Shown: one piece after another, positions 1 to 9,043 of the stretch
How the letters are laid out: each line of letters opens with the position of its first letter
How positions within the stretch are numbered: the stretch's first letter is position 1
Source of the DNA: Mycobacterium sp. GA-1841
Lineage (GTDB): Bacteria > Actinomycetota > Actinomycetes > Mycobacteriales > Mycobacteriaceae
DNA: 64,000 nucleotides
Direction of reading: 5' to 3'
Assembly (NCBI RefSeq): GCF_001954135.1
Contig: NZ_MBEQ01000017.1
Span: forward strand, 186,001 to 250,000
Notes under the pieces: model-generated
Seen by the model: the letters and a program-made list of their open reading frames with translations, nothing else
Told to the model about the DNA's origin: nothing
Database searches by the model: none
Position numbers and translations under genes: made by a program

Positions 1-345
1 AACATCCCCGCTGATGTGCACAACGCCGCCCGCACCGACGGTGCCACCGACTGGCAGCGGTTCCGGCATATCACGTTGCCGATGTTGCGCCCGACCTTGT
101 TCTTCGTCCTGGTCACCGGAATCGTCAGTGCGGCGCAGGTATTCGACACCGTGTACGCGCTGACCGCGGGCGGCCCGCAGGGGCGCACCGACCTGGTGGC
201 CCACCGCATCTATGCCGAGGCGTTCGGCGCGGCCGCGGTGGGGCGCGCCTCGGTGATGGCCATCGTGTTGTTCGTCATCCTGGTCGGCATCACGCTCGCG
301 CAGCACATCTACTTCCGCCGCAGGATCAGCTATGACCTCACGTAA
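1..345 (+). CDS. uspA: Sugar ABC transporter permease UspA (3' part only)
   Basis: The gene enters from the left edge in frame 1, so the 114 visible residues are the C-terminal part of an inner-membrane permease of a carbohydrate ABC importer (MalF/UgpA class). The sequence starts inside the cytoplasmic EAA loop (AARTDGA followed by WQRF and ITLP), the segment that docks on the ATPase, and then shows two or three hydrophobic segments. Its stop overlaps the start of the next permease by 14 bases, so the two are translationally coupled. Position, orientation and the partner genes match uspA-uspB-uspC of M. tuberculosis (Rv2316-Rv2318), reported to bind amino sugars. The substrate here is inferred only from that synteny. 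Confidence 0.85.
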   Translation, partial: NIPADVHNAARTDGATDWQRFRHITLPMLRPTLFFVLVTGIVSAAQVFDTVYALTAGGPQGRTDLVAHRIYAEAFGAAAVGRASVMAIVLFVILVGITLAQHIYFRRRISYDLT

Positions 346-1144
346 CGCGCTGGTCTACGCGGGGTTGCTCCTCGGGGCGGCGATCACCTTGCTGCCGTTC
401 GGACTTGGGTTGCTCACCTCGTTCACCTCGGCTGAGCAGTTCGCCGCCGAGGCACCGCTGTCGGTGCCCGATCCGCCGACCCTGGGCAACTACATCGGGC
501 TGTCCGACGCCGGATTCGGCCGCGCCCTCCTGGTGACGGCATTGATGACCGCGGTGATCTTGTTGGGTCAACTGGTGTGCTCGGTGCTGGCCGCCTATGC
601 CTTTGCCCGGCTGCGGTTCCCGGGGCGCGACGTACTGTTCTGGGTCTACATCGCCACCCTGATGGTGCCGGCCACGGTGACTGTGGTGCCGCTGTACCTG
701 ATGATGGCCGAGGCGGGACTGCGCAACACCTTCTGGGCGCTGGTGTTGCCCTTCATGTTCGGTTCGCCGTACGCAATCTTCCTGCTGCGTGAGTACTTTC
801 GGTCGATTCCGGGTGAGCTGATCAGTGCCGCCCGCCTCGACGGCGCCAACACCCTGGATGTGCTCACCCATGTGGTGGTGCCGGCCAGCCGGCCGATCCT
901 GGTGACGTTGGCGTTGATCACCGTGGTGAGCCAGTGGAACAACTTCCTGTGGCCGCTGGTGATCACCAGCGGCAGCAAGTGGCAGGTGCTGACGGTGGCG
1001 ACTGCGGGATTGCAGACGCAGTACAACGCTCAGTGGACGCTGGTGATGGCGGCGACGACGGTGGCGATCGTGCCGTTGATCGGGTTGTTCATCGCGTTCT
1101 CACGCAACATCGTCCGGTCGATCGTCGTGACGGGCATCAAGTGA
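332..1144 (+). CDS. uspB: Sugar ABC transporter permease UspB
   Basis: A 270-residue, six-segment inner-membrane permease of the MalG/UgpE class, the second half of the transmembrane channel with UspA. The EAA loop is visible at about residues 163-185 (SAARLDGANTLDVL followed by VVVP). The length is normal for the family. The ATG lies inside the end of uspA and the stop overlaps the GTG of uspC, so the three genes form one operon. No ATPase gene is present on this side; in mycobacteria such importers can share an ATPase encoded elsewhere. Confidence 0.9.
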   Translation: MTSRNALVYAGLLLGAAITLLPFGLGLLTSFTSAEQFAAEAPLSVPDPPTLGNYIGLSDAGFGRALLVTALMTAVILLGQLVCSVLAAYAFARLRFPGRDVLFWVYIATLMVPATVTVVPLYLMMAEAGLRNTFWALVLPFMFGSPYAIFLLREYFRSIPGELISAARLDGANTLDVLTHVVVPASRPILVTLALITVVSQWNNFLWPLVITSGSKWQVLTVATAGLQTQYNAQWTLVMAATTVAIVPLIGLFIAFSRNIVRSIVVTGIK

Positions 1145-2466
1145 GGCGCTCGACATTGTGGGCCACCGGCCTGGCCCTGACCATGGCCGTGCTGCTCGTG
1201 GCCGCGGTGCTACTGGGCCGCACGACCGAACCCGAGGGCCGCACCGTCGTCACGGTCCGGCTGTGGGATCCCCAGGTGGCGGCCGCTTATCGGGAGTCCT
1301 TTGCCGAGTTCAGCAGGGAACATCCCGGCATCGAGGTACGGGTCAACACCGTCGCGTACTCGGCGTACTTCGACAGCCTGCGCACCGATGTGGCCGGTGG
1401 CAGCGCCGACGACATCTTCTGGCTGTCCAACGCCTACCTCGCCGGGTATGCCGACAACGGCCGGCTGTTGGACATCGGGACGACCTTGGGCACCACCGCC
1501 TCCCGGGAGTGGGAACCCTCGGTGGTCAACCAGTTCACCCGCAACGGTGCCCTGTGGGCGGTCCCCCAGCTGACCGATGCCGGTATCGCGGTGTACTTCA
1601 ACGCCGACCTGCTCGACGCCTCGGACGTGGACCTGGCCGAGCTCACCACGCTGCGTTGGTCGGACGGTCCCGACGACACACTGCGGTCGGTGGCGGCTCG
1701 GCTGACCCTCGACGAACAGGGCCGCACCGCCGCAACCGAGGGATTCGATGCCGGCCGAATCCGGCAGTGGGGCTACAACGCAGCCAATGATCTCCAGGGC
1801 ATCTACCTCAACTACATCGGTTCTGCCGGCGGCATCTTCACCATCGGCGACCGGTTCGCATTCGACAACCCGCAGGCCGTCGCGGCGTTCCGATTTCTGG
1901 TGCGGTTGATCAACGACGATCACGTGGCCCCGCCGGCGTCGGCGACCAACAACAACGGTGACTTCTCCCGCAATGCCTTTCTGCAGGGCCGCATGGCGCT
2001 GTTCCAGTCCGGCACCTACAACCTCGCCGCCATCGCCAACCAGGCCCGGTTCCGGTGGGGCGTGGTGATGTTGCCCGTCGGCCCGAAAGGCCGCGTCAGC
2101 GTCACCAACGGTATTGCAGCAGCAGCGAACTCGGCGACCCGTCATCCCGATGCAGTGCGCGAGGTGCTGGCCTGGATGGGCAGCAAGCACGGCAACGAAT
2201 ACCTGGGCGCCAACGGTGCGGCCATCCCGGCCGTGCTGGCCGCGCAGCCGGTCTACCACGACTATTGGGCGGGGCGCGGTGTTGATGTCAGCCCGTTCTT
2301 CCGCGTCCTGCGCGGGCCGCGCATCGCGGCTCCCGGCGCCGCCGGCTTCCCGGCCGGCTATCAGGCGCTGCAGCCGTATTTCAATGAAATGTTCCTGGGC
2401 CGTCGCGACGTGGAAACCACGCTGTCCGATGCGCAGTGGGCGGCCAATGCCGCAGCCGCCCGCTGA
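1141..2466 (+). CDS. uspC: Sugar ABC transporter substrate-binding protein UspC
   Basis: A 441-residue extracytoplasmic solute-binding protein of the carbohydrate family (SBP type 1). The chosen start is a GTG overlapping the uspB stop by four bases (GTGA). It gives a short basic N-terminus and one hydrophobic segment (about residues 7-27), an uncleaved or Sec signal anchor. There is no cysteine in it, so no lipobox is apparent. The mature part shows the usual SBP signs: an N-terminal VTVRLWDP strand, the DDIFWLSN region, and a C-terminal QPYFNEMFLG helix. A longer in-frame reading frame runs upstream through uspB and is rejected as a start because it would overlap uspB by about 200 bases in another frame. 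Confidence 0.88.
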   Translation: MRRSTLWATGLALTMAVLLVAAVLLGRTTEPEGRTVVTVRLWDPQVAAAYRESFAEFSREHPGIEVRVNTVAYSAYFDSLRTDVAGGSADDIFWLSNAYLAGYADNGRLLDIGTTLGTTASREWEPSVVNQFTRNGALWAVPQLTDAGIAVYFNADLLDASDVDLAELTTLRWSDGPDDTLRSVAARLTLDEQGRTAATEGFDAGRIRQWGYNAANDLQGIYLNYIGSAGGIFTIGDRFAFDNPQAVAAFRFLVRLINDDHVAPPASATNNNGDFSRNAFLQGRMALFQSGTYNLAAIANQARFRWGVVMLPVGPKGRVSVTNGIAAAANSATRHPDAVREVLAWMGSKHGNEYLGANGAAIPAVLAAQPVYHDYWAGRGVDVSPFFRVLRGPRIAAPGAAGFPAGYQALQPYFNEMFLGRRDVETTLSDAQWAANAAAAR

Positions 2467-2473
2467 TCCCGCG

Positions 2474-3316
2474 TCACCGACGCGGCAGGCTGGTCGGCAG
2501 GATCGTCAGCTCCAAGGCCAGAGCGGTGCCACAGACCAGGATCAGAATCGCGAAGGCAATCCAGTCACGCGCACCGGGCCGTGACGGTGCGGCCGAGAAC
2601 TGGCCGGCGCCACCGCGGGCGGTGATGGCGTCACCCATCTCGTCGCCGCGGCGCAGCGCCACGGTGACCGCGGCCGCCAACAGGTCGACGAGGTTGGACA
2701 CCCGTTGCTTGCGTCGCTCACGGAACGTCTCGGCCGGTTCGACGGGACGCAGCCGGTGTGCGGCGTACAAGGTGCGGAACTCGTCGATCAGCATCGGGAA
2801 GGCCCGCAGCGCCAAGGCGATCGTGACCGCCCAGTCGTGCACCGGAATGCGCACCAGCTGCAGTGGCCGGCCCAATGTGGCCACCGCTGGGGCGATCTCG
2901 GCGACGTTCGTCGTCCAGGACACCAACGCCCCCAGGCCCAGCAGCACGATCGACAGCGCGGTGATCCGCAGGAAGTTGAGCAGCCCACCCAAGCCGATCT
3001 GTACCGAACCGATGTCGACGAACGGGGATCCGCCGGCCAGGGATGCCAGCGCCCCGCCGATGAACAACAGAATCCACAGGAAGAACGGGATCGAAGGAAC
3101 CACACCGCGCGGTATGTGCGCCAGCCGGGCCGTCACCAGAACGAGCACCGCGACCGAGGCGATCGGTACCCAACCGGGATAGAACGTCAGCAGCACGCCG
3201 ATTCCGGCCACCGCCAACAGTTTCGTGCCGGCCCACAGTCGGTGGATCACCGTGTCGCCGGGAACCGGACGCAATAGCACCACGGGTTTGCGTTGTCCCC
3301 GTGCAGGAGCGGTCAT
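2474..3316 (-). CDS. ECF transporter T component (EcfT / CbiQ family)
   Basis: A 280-residue polytopic membrane protein of the energy-coupling factor T family, which links the substrate-binding S protein to the two ATPases. About five hydrophobic segments lie between residues 25 and 160, followed by cytoplasmic helices with the family's Ala-Arg-type motifs ([10 protein letters not shown], and [15 protein letters not shown]). The start is set at the ATG that overlaps the stop of the upstream ATPase gene by four bases (ATGA); a longer frame exists upstream but lies inside the partner gene. The syntenic M. tuberculosis gene is Rv2325c. The substrate is unknown; vitamins such as thiamine precursors, or cobalt, are the usual choices. 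Confidence 0.85.
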   Translation of the reverse strand: MTAPARGQRKPVVLLRPVPGDTVIHRLWAGTKLLAVAGIGVLLTFYPGWVPIASVAVLVLVTARLAHIPRGVVPSIPFFLWILLFIGGALASLAGGSPFVDIGSVQIGLGGLLNFLRITALSIVLLGLGALVSWTTNVAEIAPAVATLGRPLQLVRIPVHDWAVTIALALRAFPMLIDEFRTLYAAHRLRPVEPAETFRERRKQRVSNLVDLLAAAVTVALRRGDEMGDAITARGGAGQFSAAPSRPGARDWIAFAILILVCGTALALELTILPTSLPRR

Positions 3317-5355
3317 CGGGCACCTCCGGCTGCCGTCGGGGCCAACGCGAGTTCGCCGCGGTGCAGGTGCAGCGTGCGCGGACACAGGCCTTCGAGCCCG
3401 GTGAAGTCATGCGAGATGACGACCACGGTCAGCCCGTTGTTGTGCCGCAGGTCCTCCAGCAGTCGCAGCAGACCGCGCTGGCTGGCGGCGTCGAGACCGG
3501 CGAGTGGCTCGTCGAGGATCAGCGCGCGCGGCGAGCGGGCCAGCAGGCCGGCCAGCACCACCCGACGCATCTGACCGCCGGAAAGTTGGTCGATGCGCCG
3601 CTCGGCCAGCGCCCCGTCCAACCCCACCATCTCCAGCGCGGCGGCGATCCGGTCGGCCTCCCGAACGGAAAACCCTGCGGCCGAGGCGATTTCCCTGTCG
3701 ACGGTGCTGCGCATCAACTGCAGCCGCGCCGCCTGGAAGGAGAGCGCCACCGAACCCACCTGTTGGGCCACCGGCACCCCGTCGAGCAGGCAGGCACCGT
3801 AGGTGGGGACGGTCAGCCCGGCCATGATCCACGCCAGGGTGGACTTACCCGAGCCGTTCAGCCCGTGCACCAGGACACCGTCGCCCTCGTTGACCGTGAA
3901 GGTGATGTCACGTAAAGCCGTTTTGGCCCACGGGGTTCCGCTGGCGTATTCGTGGCCGACACCGGTCAGTTCCAGCACCGGCGCACTGGTGTGAGCGGTC
4001 GGCGCAACCGCCGTCGGCACCGCCGAGGTGGGCACCATGTCGGTGTTGTCGGCGGTGCCGCCGTTGCCGCTGAGCGCCACAGTCCGGTCGGCGGAGGCCG
4101 CCTCGTCGTTGTAGTGCGTGATGTGCACGAGCGACATCTGGTGGTGGCCGGTCAGCCCGGACAACACGTTCATCAAGGTGTCGCGGCCCTTTTGGTCGAC
4201 CATGCTGGTGACCTCGTCGGCGATCAGCAACGAGGGTTCACGGGCCAGCGCACCGGCGACCGCCAGCCGCTGCAGTTCCCCGCCGGAGAGTCCCCCGGTG
4301 TCGCGTTCGGCCAGGCCGTCGAGCCCCACCTCACCCAGCAGTCGCTCGACGTCGACGGTCGTGCCGACGGGAAGCCCCCACACCACGTCGTCGGCCACCC
4401 GGGTGCCCAACACCTGGCTTTCCGGATGCTGCATCACCACCGCGGTGCCACCGATGCGTCCCAGTCCCACCGCGCCGGCGCGCTCGATGCTGCCGGCACT
4501 GGGTTGACGCCCGGCCAACAGCAACATGAGCGTGGTCTTGCCCGAGCCGTTGGGACCGGTGACCGCGACGTGCTCGCCCGGTTGCAACTCCATCGACACC
4601 GGCCCCAGCGCGTCGCGGTCGACCCCGGGATACCGGAACCGTACGTCGGTCAACCGCGCCGGGACCGGGGCGACGACGGCGTCCCCCTCGGCGTCGGCAT
4701 CGAGCTTGTGCACGTCGGGGACGCCGAGCAGACGGGCCAGGATGCGCGACAGCGCCCACCAACCGACCATGCTGACGGAGGTGATGCTGAAGATGCCGAG
4801 CAGCAGCATCAACAGCGGCCAGTAGTCCAGCATGGTGGCGAAGGTGGTCCGCAGCGGGTCGGCTGCCGCATCGAGCATCGGGATCTGCTCGAAAACCTTG
4901 GCAATCCCTTCGATGCCGGCGGTCAGCGAATCGAAGATCAGGTTGCGCAACCGGGTCAGCACGGTGAGCGCCACGACGGCTGCTGCGCCGAACACCGCGC
5001 CGGCAACGACGGCGGCGCCGAATGCCGTGGCAGTGCCGCGGCCGCGGCGCTTGACCACACCGGTCAACCCACCGATATAGGCGCAATCGACGACGGTCAT
5101 CATCCCGCCCATGCCGGCGATGAGAAAGGCGATGGCGCCCGCCGCAACAGTGGCGGCCAACAGCACCCGCAGCCGGTAGCGGTAGGCCAGCAGGCCCATG
5201 GGCACCGTTCCCAGTACCGAGAGGCCACCCGCGAACGGCACCACCACCGCGATGATCGCGGTGGCGGCGCACAACGCCGCCATCACCGCTGCCTGGGCGA
5301 GCTCGCCGGGAGTGAGGCCGCGCCGAGGCGTCGTCGCCGGAGGTTTCGCGGTCAT
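3313..5355 (-). CDS. ECF transporter fusion: S component plus two ATPase domains
   Basis: A 680-residue fusion that packs three of the four ECF parts into one chain. Residues about 15-215 form a hydrophobic S-like domain with five to six membrane segments. ATPase 1 has Walker [10 protein letters not shown] near residue 267, signature LSGGE near 356 and Walker B LLIADE near 377. ATPase 2 has Walker [10 protein letters not shown] near 498, signature LSGGQ near 591 and Walker B LILDEP near 611. A low-complexity linker rich in Thr, Ala and Pro (about 430-465) separates them. M. tuberculosis Rv2326c has the same design. The start is set at an ATG; a GTG 60 bases upstream is possible. Coupled to the T gene downstream. 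Confidence 0.85.
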   Translation of the reverse strand: MTAKPPATTPRRGLTPGELAQAAVMAALCAATAIIAVVVPFAGGLSVLGTVPMGLLAYRYRLRVLLAATVAAGAIAFLIAGMGGMMTVVDCAYIGGLTGVVKRRGRGTATAFGAAVVAGAVFGAAAVVALTVLTRLRNLIFDSLTAGIEGIAKVFEQIPMLDAAADPLRTTFATMLDYWPLLMLLLGIFSITSVSMVGWWALSRILARLLGVPDVHKLDADAEGDAVVAPVPARLTDVRFRYPGVDRDALGPVSMELQPGEHVAVTGPNGSGKTTLMLLLAGRQPSAGSIERAGAVGLGRIGGTAVVMQHPESQVLGTRVADDVVWGLPVGTTVDVERLLGEVGLDGLAERDTGGLSGGELQRLAVAGALAREPSLLIADEVTSMVDQKGRDTLMNVLSGLTGHHQMSLVHITHYNDEAASADRTVALSGNGGTADNTDMVPTSAVPTAVAPTAHTSAPVLELTGVGHEYASGTPWAKTALRDITFTVNEGDGVLVHGLNGSGKSTLAWIMAGLTVPTYGACLLDGVPVAQQVGSVALSFQAARLQLMRSTVDREIASAAGFSVREADRIAAALEMVGLDGALAERRIDQLSGGQMRRVVLAGLLARSPRALILDEPLAGLDAASQRGLLRLLEDLRHNNGLTVVVISHDFTGLEGLCPRTLHLHRGELALAPTAAGGAR

Positions 5356-5432
5356 CGCTCGATTCTGCCAGCCGGAATCGTCACCGTCGGGTCGCCGTCC
5401 TGTGAGGGAGGGCACGCACCCAAACTCGACTG

Positions 5433-5447
5433 CATAGCAAATCTATG
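5433..5447. promoter_or_regulatory. Palindrome, likely MarR operator
   Basis: CATAG CAAAT CTATG is a perfect 5-5-5 inverted repeat lying 14 bases before the MarR start codon, between the divergent ECF and MarR genes. Its position suggests autoregulation by the MarR protein. The size and AT-rich centre fit MarR sites, but the assignment is inference. Confidence 0.5.
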
Positions 5448-5460
5448 TAATTATGGGAAG

Positions 5461-5931
5461 ATGCCCACCGAGGATGTCACGGTTACCGACGAAACCGAAC
5501 TCGGCGCCGACCTACTTTCGGTCGTCGCCCGGTTGAACCGGCTGGCCACGCAACGCACCCGGCTCCCATTGCCCTGGGCGCAGGCACGGCTGCTCTCCAC
5601 GATCGAAGACCAGGGCGAGGCGCGCATCTCCGACCTCGCCCTCCTCGACCACTGCTCGCAGCCGACCATGACCACTCAGGTGCGCCGTCTCGAAGACGCC
5701 GGCCTGGTCACCCGCACCACCGATCCCGGCGATGCGCGCGCGGTCCTGATCCGCATCACCGAGCAGGGCCGGCGCACGCTCGGTCAAGCCCGGGCCGATC
5801 GCGCCGCCGCGATCAACCCGAGGCTTGAGCGCCTCAGCGCCGACGAACGCAGAACGCTGGTGGCCTCCGTCGACATCATTCGCAAGCTGCTCAGCGATGT
5901 CGACGAACACCCGCTCTCGCACGACAACTAG
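5461..5931 (+). CDS. MarR family transcriptional regulator
   Basis: A 156-residue winged-helix regulator. The DNA-binding core runs from about residue 55 to 105: ARISDLALLDHCSQPTMTTQ is the helix-turn-helix and the wing follows (VTRTTDPGDARAVLIRITEQG, here cited in part as DPGDARAV). The amphipathic ends form the dimer. The ATG is preceded by GGGAAG and by a palindrome at 5433-5447. It lies 17 bases upstream of an MFS exporter, the classic repressor-pump arrangement, so it probably represses itself and the pump until a ligand binds. Syntenic with Rv2327. Ligand unknown. Confidence 0.9.
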   Translation: MPTEDVTVTDETELGADLLSVVARLNRLATQRTRLPLPWAQARLLSTIEDQGEARISDLALLDHCSQPTMTTQVRRLEDAGLVTRTTDPGDARAVLIRITEQGRRTLGQARADRAAAINPRLERLSADERRTLVASVDIIRKLLSDVDEHPLSHDN

Positions 5932-5948
5932 TTAGGAGTCACCGCCCT

Positions 5949-7160
5949 ATGTGGCGTCAACCCAAGGCCGTTTGGGCCGTCGCTTTTGCCTCCGTGGTCG
6001 CCTTCATGGGCATCGGACTGGTCGACCCCATCCTCAAACCGATCGCCGACAACCTCGACGCCTCGCCGTCGCAGGTGTCGCTGCTGTTCACCAGCTACAT
6101 GGCGGTGATGGGCGTGGCCATGCTGATCACCGGCGTGGTCTCCAGCCGCATCGGCCCCAAGCGCACCCTGCTGCTCGGCCTGGTGATCATCATCGCCGGC
6201 GCCGGCCTGGCCGGGATGAGCGACACCGTGATGGAGATCGTGGGCTGGCGCGCACTGTGGGGTCTGGGCAACGCGCTGTTCATCGCGACCGCGTTGGCCA
6301 CCATCGTCAACTCCGCGAAAGGCTCTGTGGCGCAAGCCATCATCCTCTATGAGGCCGCGCTCGGCCTGGGCATCGCAATCGGCCCGCTGGTCGGCGGGGT
6401 GCTCGGCACGATCTCGTGGCGCGGCCCGTTCTTCGGCGTCTCGGCCCTGATGGCGTTCGCGCTGGTGATCACCGCGTTCCTGTTGCCGGCCACCCCGCGC
6501 GCGGCGCGCGCCACCACCCTGGCCGACCCGTTCCGGGCACTGCGCCACCGCGGGCTGCTCGGGGTCGCCGTCACGGCACTGCTCTACAACTTCGGTTTCT
6601 TCACGCTGCTGGCCTTCACCCCGTTCCCGCTGGACATGACCGCCCACCAGATCGGGCTGATCTTCTTCGGCTGGGGCCTGGCCCTGGCCTTCACCTCCGT
6701 GGTGGTCGCCCCGCGACTGCAACACCGGTTCGGCACCGTGCGGGTGCTGATCCTGAACCTGATGGCCTTCACCGCCGTGCTGGCCGTGATGGCGGTGTGG
6801 ACCGATTCCAAGGCCGTGCTGGCCTCGGGCGTGGTGATCGCCGGGCTGTTCATCGGTATCAACAACACCTTGATCACCGAAACGGTGATGAAGGCGGCAC
6901 CGGTCGAACGCGGCGTGGCCTCGGCGGCCTACAGCTTCCTGCGCTTCGGCGGCGCGGCCGTCGCACCGTGGCTGGCCGGCGTGCTCGGTGAACAGGTGAA
7001 CGTGCACCTGCCCTACTGGGTGGGCGCGGCGGCCGTGTTGGCCGGCGCGGGTGTGCTGTTCGCGACCCGACCACACCTGGCCGGAATCGACGCCGAGGAG
7101 GACGAACTCGACGAGCTGACCGAGGAAGCGACAGCGGTCACCGTCGGCTCCGACACCTGA
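5949..7160 (+). CDS. MFS drug/metabolite efflux transporter
   Basis: A 403-residue major facilitator protein with about twelve hydrophobic segments. The start ATG has an AGGAG ribosome site ten bases upstream. The segment after helix 2 (SSRIGPKRTLLLG) corresponds to the family's conserved loop 2-3 motif, and GAALGLGIAIGPLVGG-type sequence in helix 5 resembles the motif C of drug exporters. The C-terminus is acidic and probably cytoplasmic. It is co-transcribed with the MarR regulator, which supports export of a toxic compound; the substrate cannot be read from the sequence. Confidence 0.88.
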   Translation: MWRQPKAVWAVAFASVVAFMGIGLVDPILKPIADNLDASPSQVSLLFTSYMAVMGVAMLITGVVSSRIGPKRTLLLGLVIIIAGAGLAGMSDTVMEIVGWRALWGLGNALFIATALATIVNSAKGSVAQAIILYEAALGLGIAIGPLVGGVLGTISWRGPFFGVSALMAFALVITAFLLPATPRAARATTLADPFRALRHRGLLGVAVTALLYNFGFFTLLAFTPFPLDMTAHQIGLIFFGWGLALAFTSVVVAPRLQHRFGTVRVLILNLMAFTAVLAVMAVWTDSKAVLASGVVIAGLFIGINNTLITETVMKAAPVERGVASAAYSFLRFGGAAVAPWLAGVLGEQVNVHLPYWVGAAAVLAGAGVLFATRPHLAGIDAEEDELDELTEEATAVTVGSDT

Positions 7161-7210
7161 CGCCGGCGAAATCCGACCCAGTCGTCAGCAACGCTCTCCA
7201 CAATGAGGGA

Positions 7211-7888
7211 ATGTCGCAACACTTCGACGGCGAGGCCCGGTTGTCGTGGATTCTGGCCGGCCTGGCCGGAGTACTGGGAGCAGCGGCGTTCACCCATTCC
7301 GCGGGATATTTCGTCACCTTCATGACCGGCAACACCGAACGGGCTTTCCTCGGGCTGTTCCAGGGAGAGGAGTGGCTGGCGGTCGGAGCGGCGCTTCTCC
7401 TGGTGGCCTTTGTCAGCGGTGTGGTGATCGCGTCGCTGTGCCGGCGCCACCTGTGGGTCAACCATCCCCACGGCGCCACCGTGTTGACCACGTTCGCGCT
7501 CGTGGTGTCGACAGTGGTCGACATCGTGATCAAGGGATGGGCCGCCCGGGATGTGCCGTTCGTTCCAATCCTGTTCGTGGCCTTCGGCGTCGGCGCCCTC
7601 AATACCTCGTTCGTCAAGGACGGCGAGGTGTCGATCCCGCTGAGTTATGTGACCGGGACGCTCGTCAAGATGGGCCAGGGCATCGAACGCCACCTCAGTG
7701 GAGGCCAGGTGAGCGACTGGCTGGGTTACTTCCTGCTGTGGGCCGGATTCGCCGGCGGCGCCATAATCGGCGGCTTTATCAGCTACGCGGTCAGCGGTTC
7801 GCAGATGCTCCTGGTAGCCACACTCGTCTGTGCCATCACCGCGAGCTACACCTACTTCTACTTCGATCGCCACGCGTTGTTGAAGTAG
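7211..7888 (+). CDS. DUF1275 (YoaK) family membrane protein
   Basis: A 225-residue integral membrane protein with about six hydrophobic segments. The segment HSAGYFVTFMTGNTERAFLG, near residues 30-50, is the signature of the DUF1275/YoaK family, whose biochemical role is not established. The central GALNTSFVKDGEVSIPLSYV region and the following TGTLVKMGQ are also typical. A GAGGGA ribosome site precedes the ATG. It stands alone between the MFS gene and a convergent lipoprotein gene. Confidence 0.85.
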   Translation: MSQHFDGEARLSWILAGLAGVLGAAAFTHSAGYFVTFMTGNTERAFLGLFQGEEWLAVGAALLLVAFVSGVVIASLCRRHLWVNHPHGATVLTTFALVVSTVVDIVIKGWAARDVPFVPILFVAFGVGALNTSFVKDGEVSIPLSYVTGTLVKMGQGIERHLSGGQVSDWLGYFLLWAGFAGGAIIGGFISYAVSGSQMLLVATLVCAITASYTYFYFDRHALLK

Positions 7889-7910
7889 CTGTTCGTGCGT
7901 CGGCGCGTTC

Positions 7911-7968
7911 ACGTTCGTAACGCTGTGGCGAGAAAAGTCGACCGTGACCGCCACGGCGTTACCAACGT
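7911..7968. terminator. Large inverted repeat between convergent genes, likely bidirectional terminator
   Basis: Two 20-base arms (7911-7930 and 7949-7968) match at 18 of 20 positions (ACGTTCGTAACGCTGTGGCG against its complement) around an 18-base loop. It fills the gap between the convergent stops at 7888 and 7985. There is no strong T-run, as is common in mycobacteria. Confidence 0.55.
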
Positions 7969-7984
7969 GGTGAAGGCCTGCCGC

Positions 7985-9043
7985 TCACAGCGCGAACAAT
8001 AGGAACTGGGTCACCTGCGTGGGCGAGAAGTTGTCGTCGCTTACTGCGATCACCGATTGCCGACCATCGGCCAGCTTGGGCCCCAACGTGATTCCCTCGA
8101 TGTTGTCCAGCGGCACCGGACCTCCGGCGGCAGTCAGGTCGGCCAGCAGCGTTTTCGTCATCTCGGTGGAGCCGTCGACCAGGCTAGCGCGGTAGATCCG
8201 TACGGCCACATGCGTGCCGTAGCCGCGCTCGATCACCAAGAAGCCGTCGTCGAGCGCCACCAGATCGGACAGACCATTGCCCCCGCCCGGCCCGGCGCTG
8301 ACCGGATCCAGCGGGTAGGTGTACTGGCCGTCGACCGTCCCGGTGTCCACGTCGAAGCGGACGATGCGAGTGTCGGCGCCATGCTGTTCGTCCGGTGGCG
8401 GACCGTCGTCGTAGCCGGGCCCCTCCATCGCCGCCCACAGGTAGCGCCCGTCTGGACTCAGCGACAAGCCTTCCAGGGCGCTGTTGCGGCGGGCGCCGTG
8501 TTCGCCGGCCGTCATCCGCATCGCGTCGGGCAGGGCGAACTCACCGAGGAAGCTGCCGTCGAGCCCGGCAGTCCGCACCCACGGGTCCAGCAAGGTCTTG
8601 GGCCCCGGCCCGTCCGCCCGCCGCTCCCCCTCACTGGTCCAGTACAGCCGCTGCCGATGTGGATCGAACGCGATGGCCTCGGGATCTGGCGGGACCACGG
8701 GTGGGACGGCACCAAGGTCCAAGGGGCGGAACGGTTGTGCGTCGCGGTCCAGCCAGGGGCGGGTCCCGACGAATTGGACGTCGTCGATACCGTTGTTCGA
8801 CAACCTGATCCGGGCAGTATAGAAGCGCGCCGAACTGTGGGCCGAGCGGTCGTCGCTGACGATGTAGTAGAGATCGGCGGCCGGGTCGTAACTGATTCCC
8901 GACAGGCCGCCGATCACCGTGCCGTCCAGCATCGCGCCGTGGGCAACTTGGTGTTGGCCGAGAAACTCCAGGCTCGCCGAGGCACGCGCCGGTGCGCACC
9001 CGGCCACAATCAACAGACCGGCCGTCAGAATTCGAACCCACAT
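7985..9043 (-). CDS. Lipoprotein with esterase-like activity of phytase domain
   Basis: A 352-residue exported protein. The chosen ATG gives a clear lipoprotein signal, MWVRILTAGLLIVAGC, with lipobox VAGC and Cys16 as the lipid anchor. The mature part is a beta-propeller of the family known as esterase-like activity of phytase (GGLSGISYDPAADLYYIVSD, DPEAIAFD, NSALEGLSLSPDGRYLWAAM, DNIEGITLG). Asp/Glu-rich NIEG and ALEG motifs are typical of metal-binding propeller phosphoesterases. Its ATG overlaps the stop of the VIT1-type gene as TGATG, so the two are translationally coupled. A longer frame upstream is rejected because it lies inside that gene. The substrate is unknown. Confidence 0.82.
   Translation of the reverse strand: MWVRILTAGLLIVAGCAPARASASLEFLGQHQVAHGAMLDGTVIGGLSGISYDPAADLYYIVSDDRSAHSSARFYTARIRLSNNGIDDVQFVGTRPWLDRDAQPFRPLDLGAVPPVVPPDPEAIAFDPHRQRLYWTSEGERRADGPGPKTLLDPWVRTAGLDGSFLGEFALPDAMRMTAGEHGARRNSALEGLSLSPDGRYLWAAMEGPGYDDGPPPDEQHGADTRIVRFDVDTGTVDGQYTYPLDPVSAGPGGGNGLSDLVALDDGFLVIERGYGTHVAVRIYRASLVDGSTEMTKTLLADLTAAGGPVPLDNIEGITLGPKLADGRQSVIAVSDDNFSPTQVTQFLLFAL

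Noticed and set aside
934..1140. Upstream extension of uspC through uspB
   Set aside because: It would overlap uspB by about 200 bases and gives Arg/Gly-rich non-sense sequence before the hydrophobic anchor. The GTG at 1141 is coupled to uspB.
5928..7076. A 382-codon minus-strand open frame across the MFS gene
   Set aside because: Antisense shadow of a clear transporter; composition is His/Gln/Gly-rich without domains.
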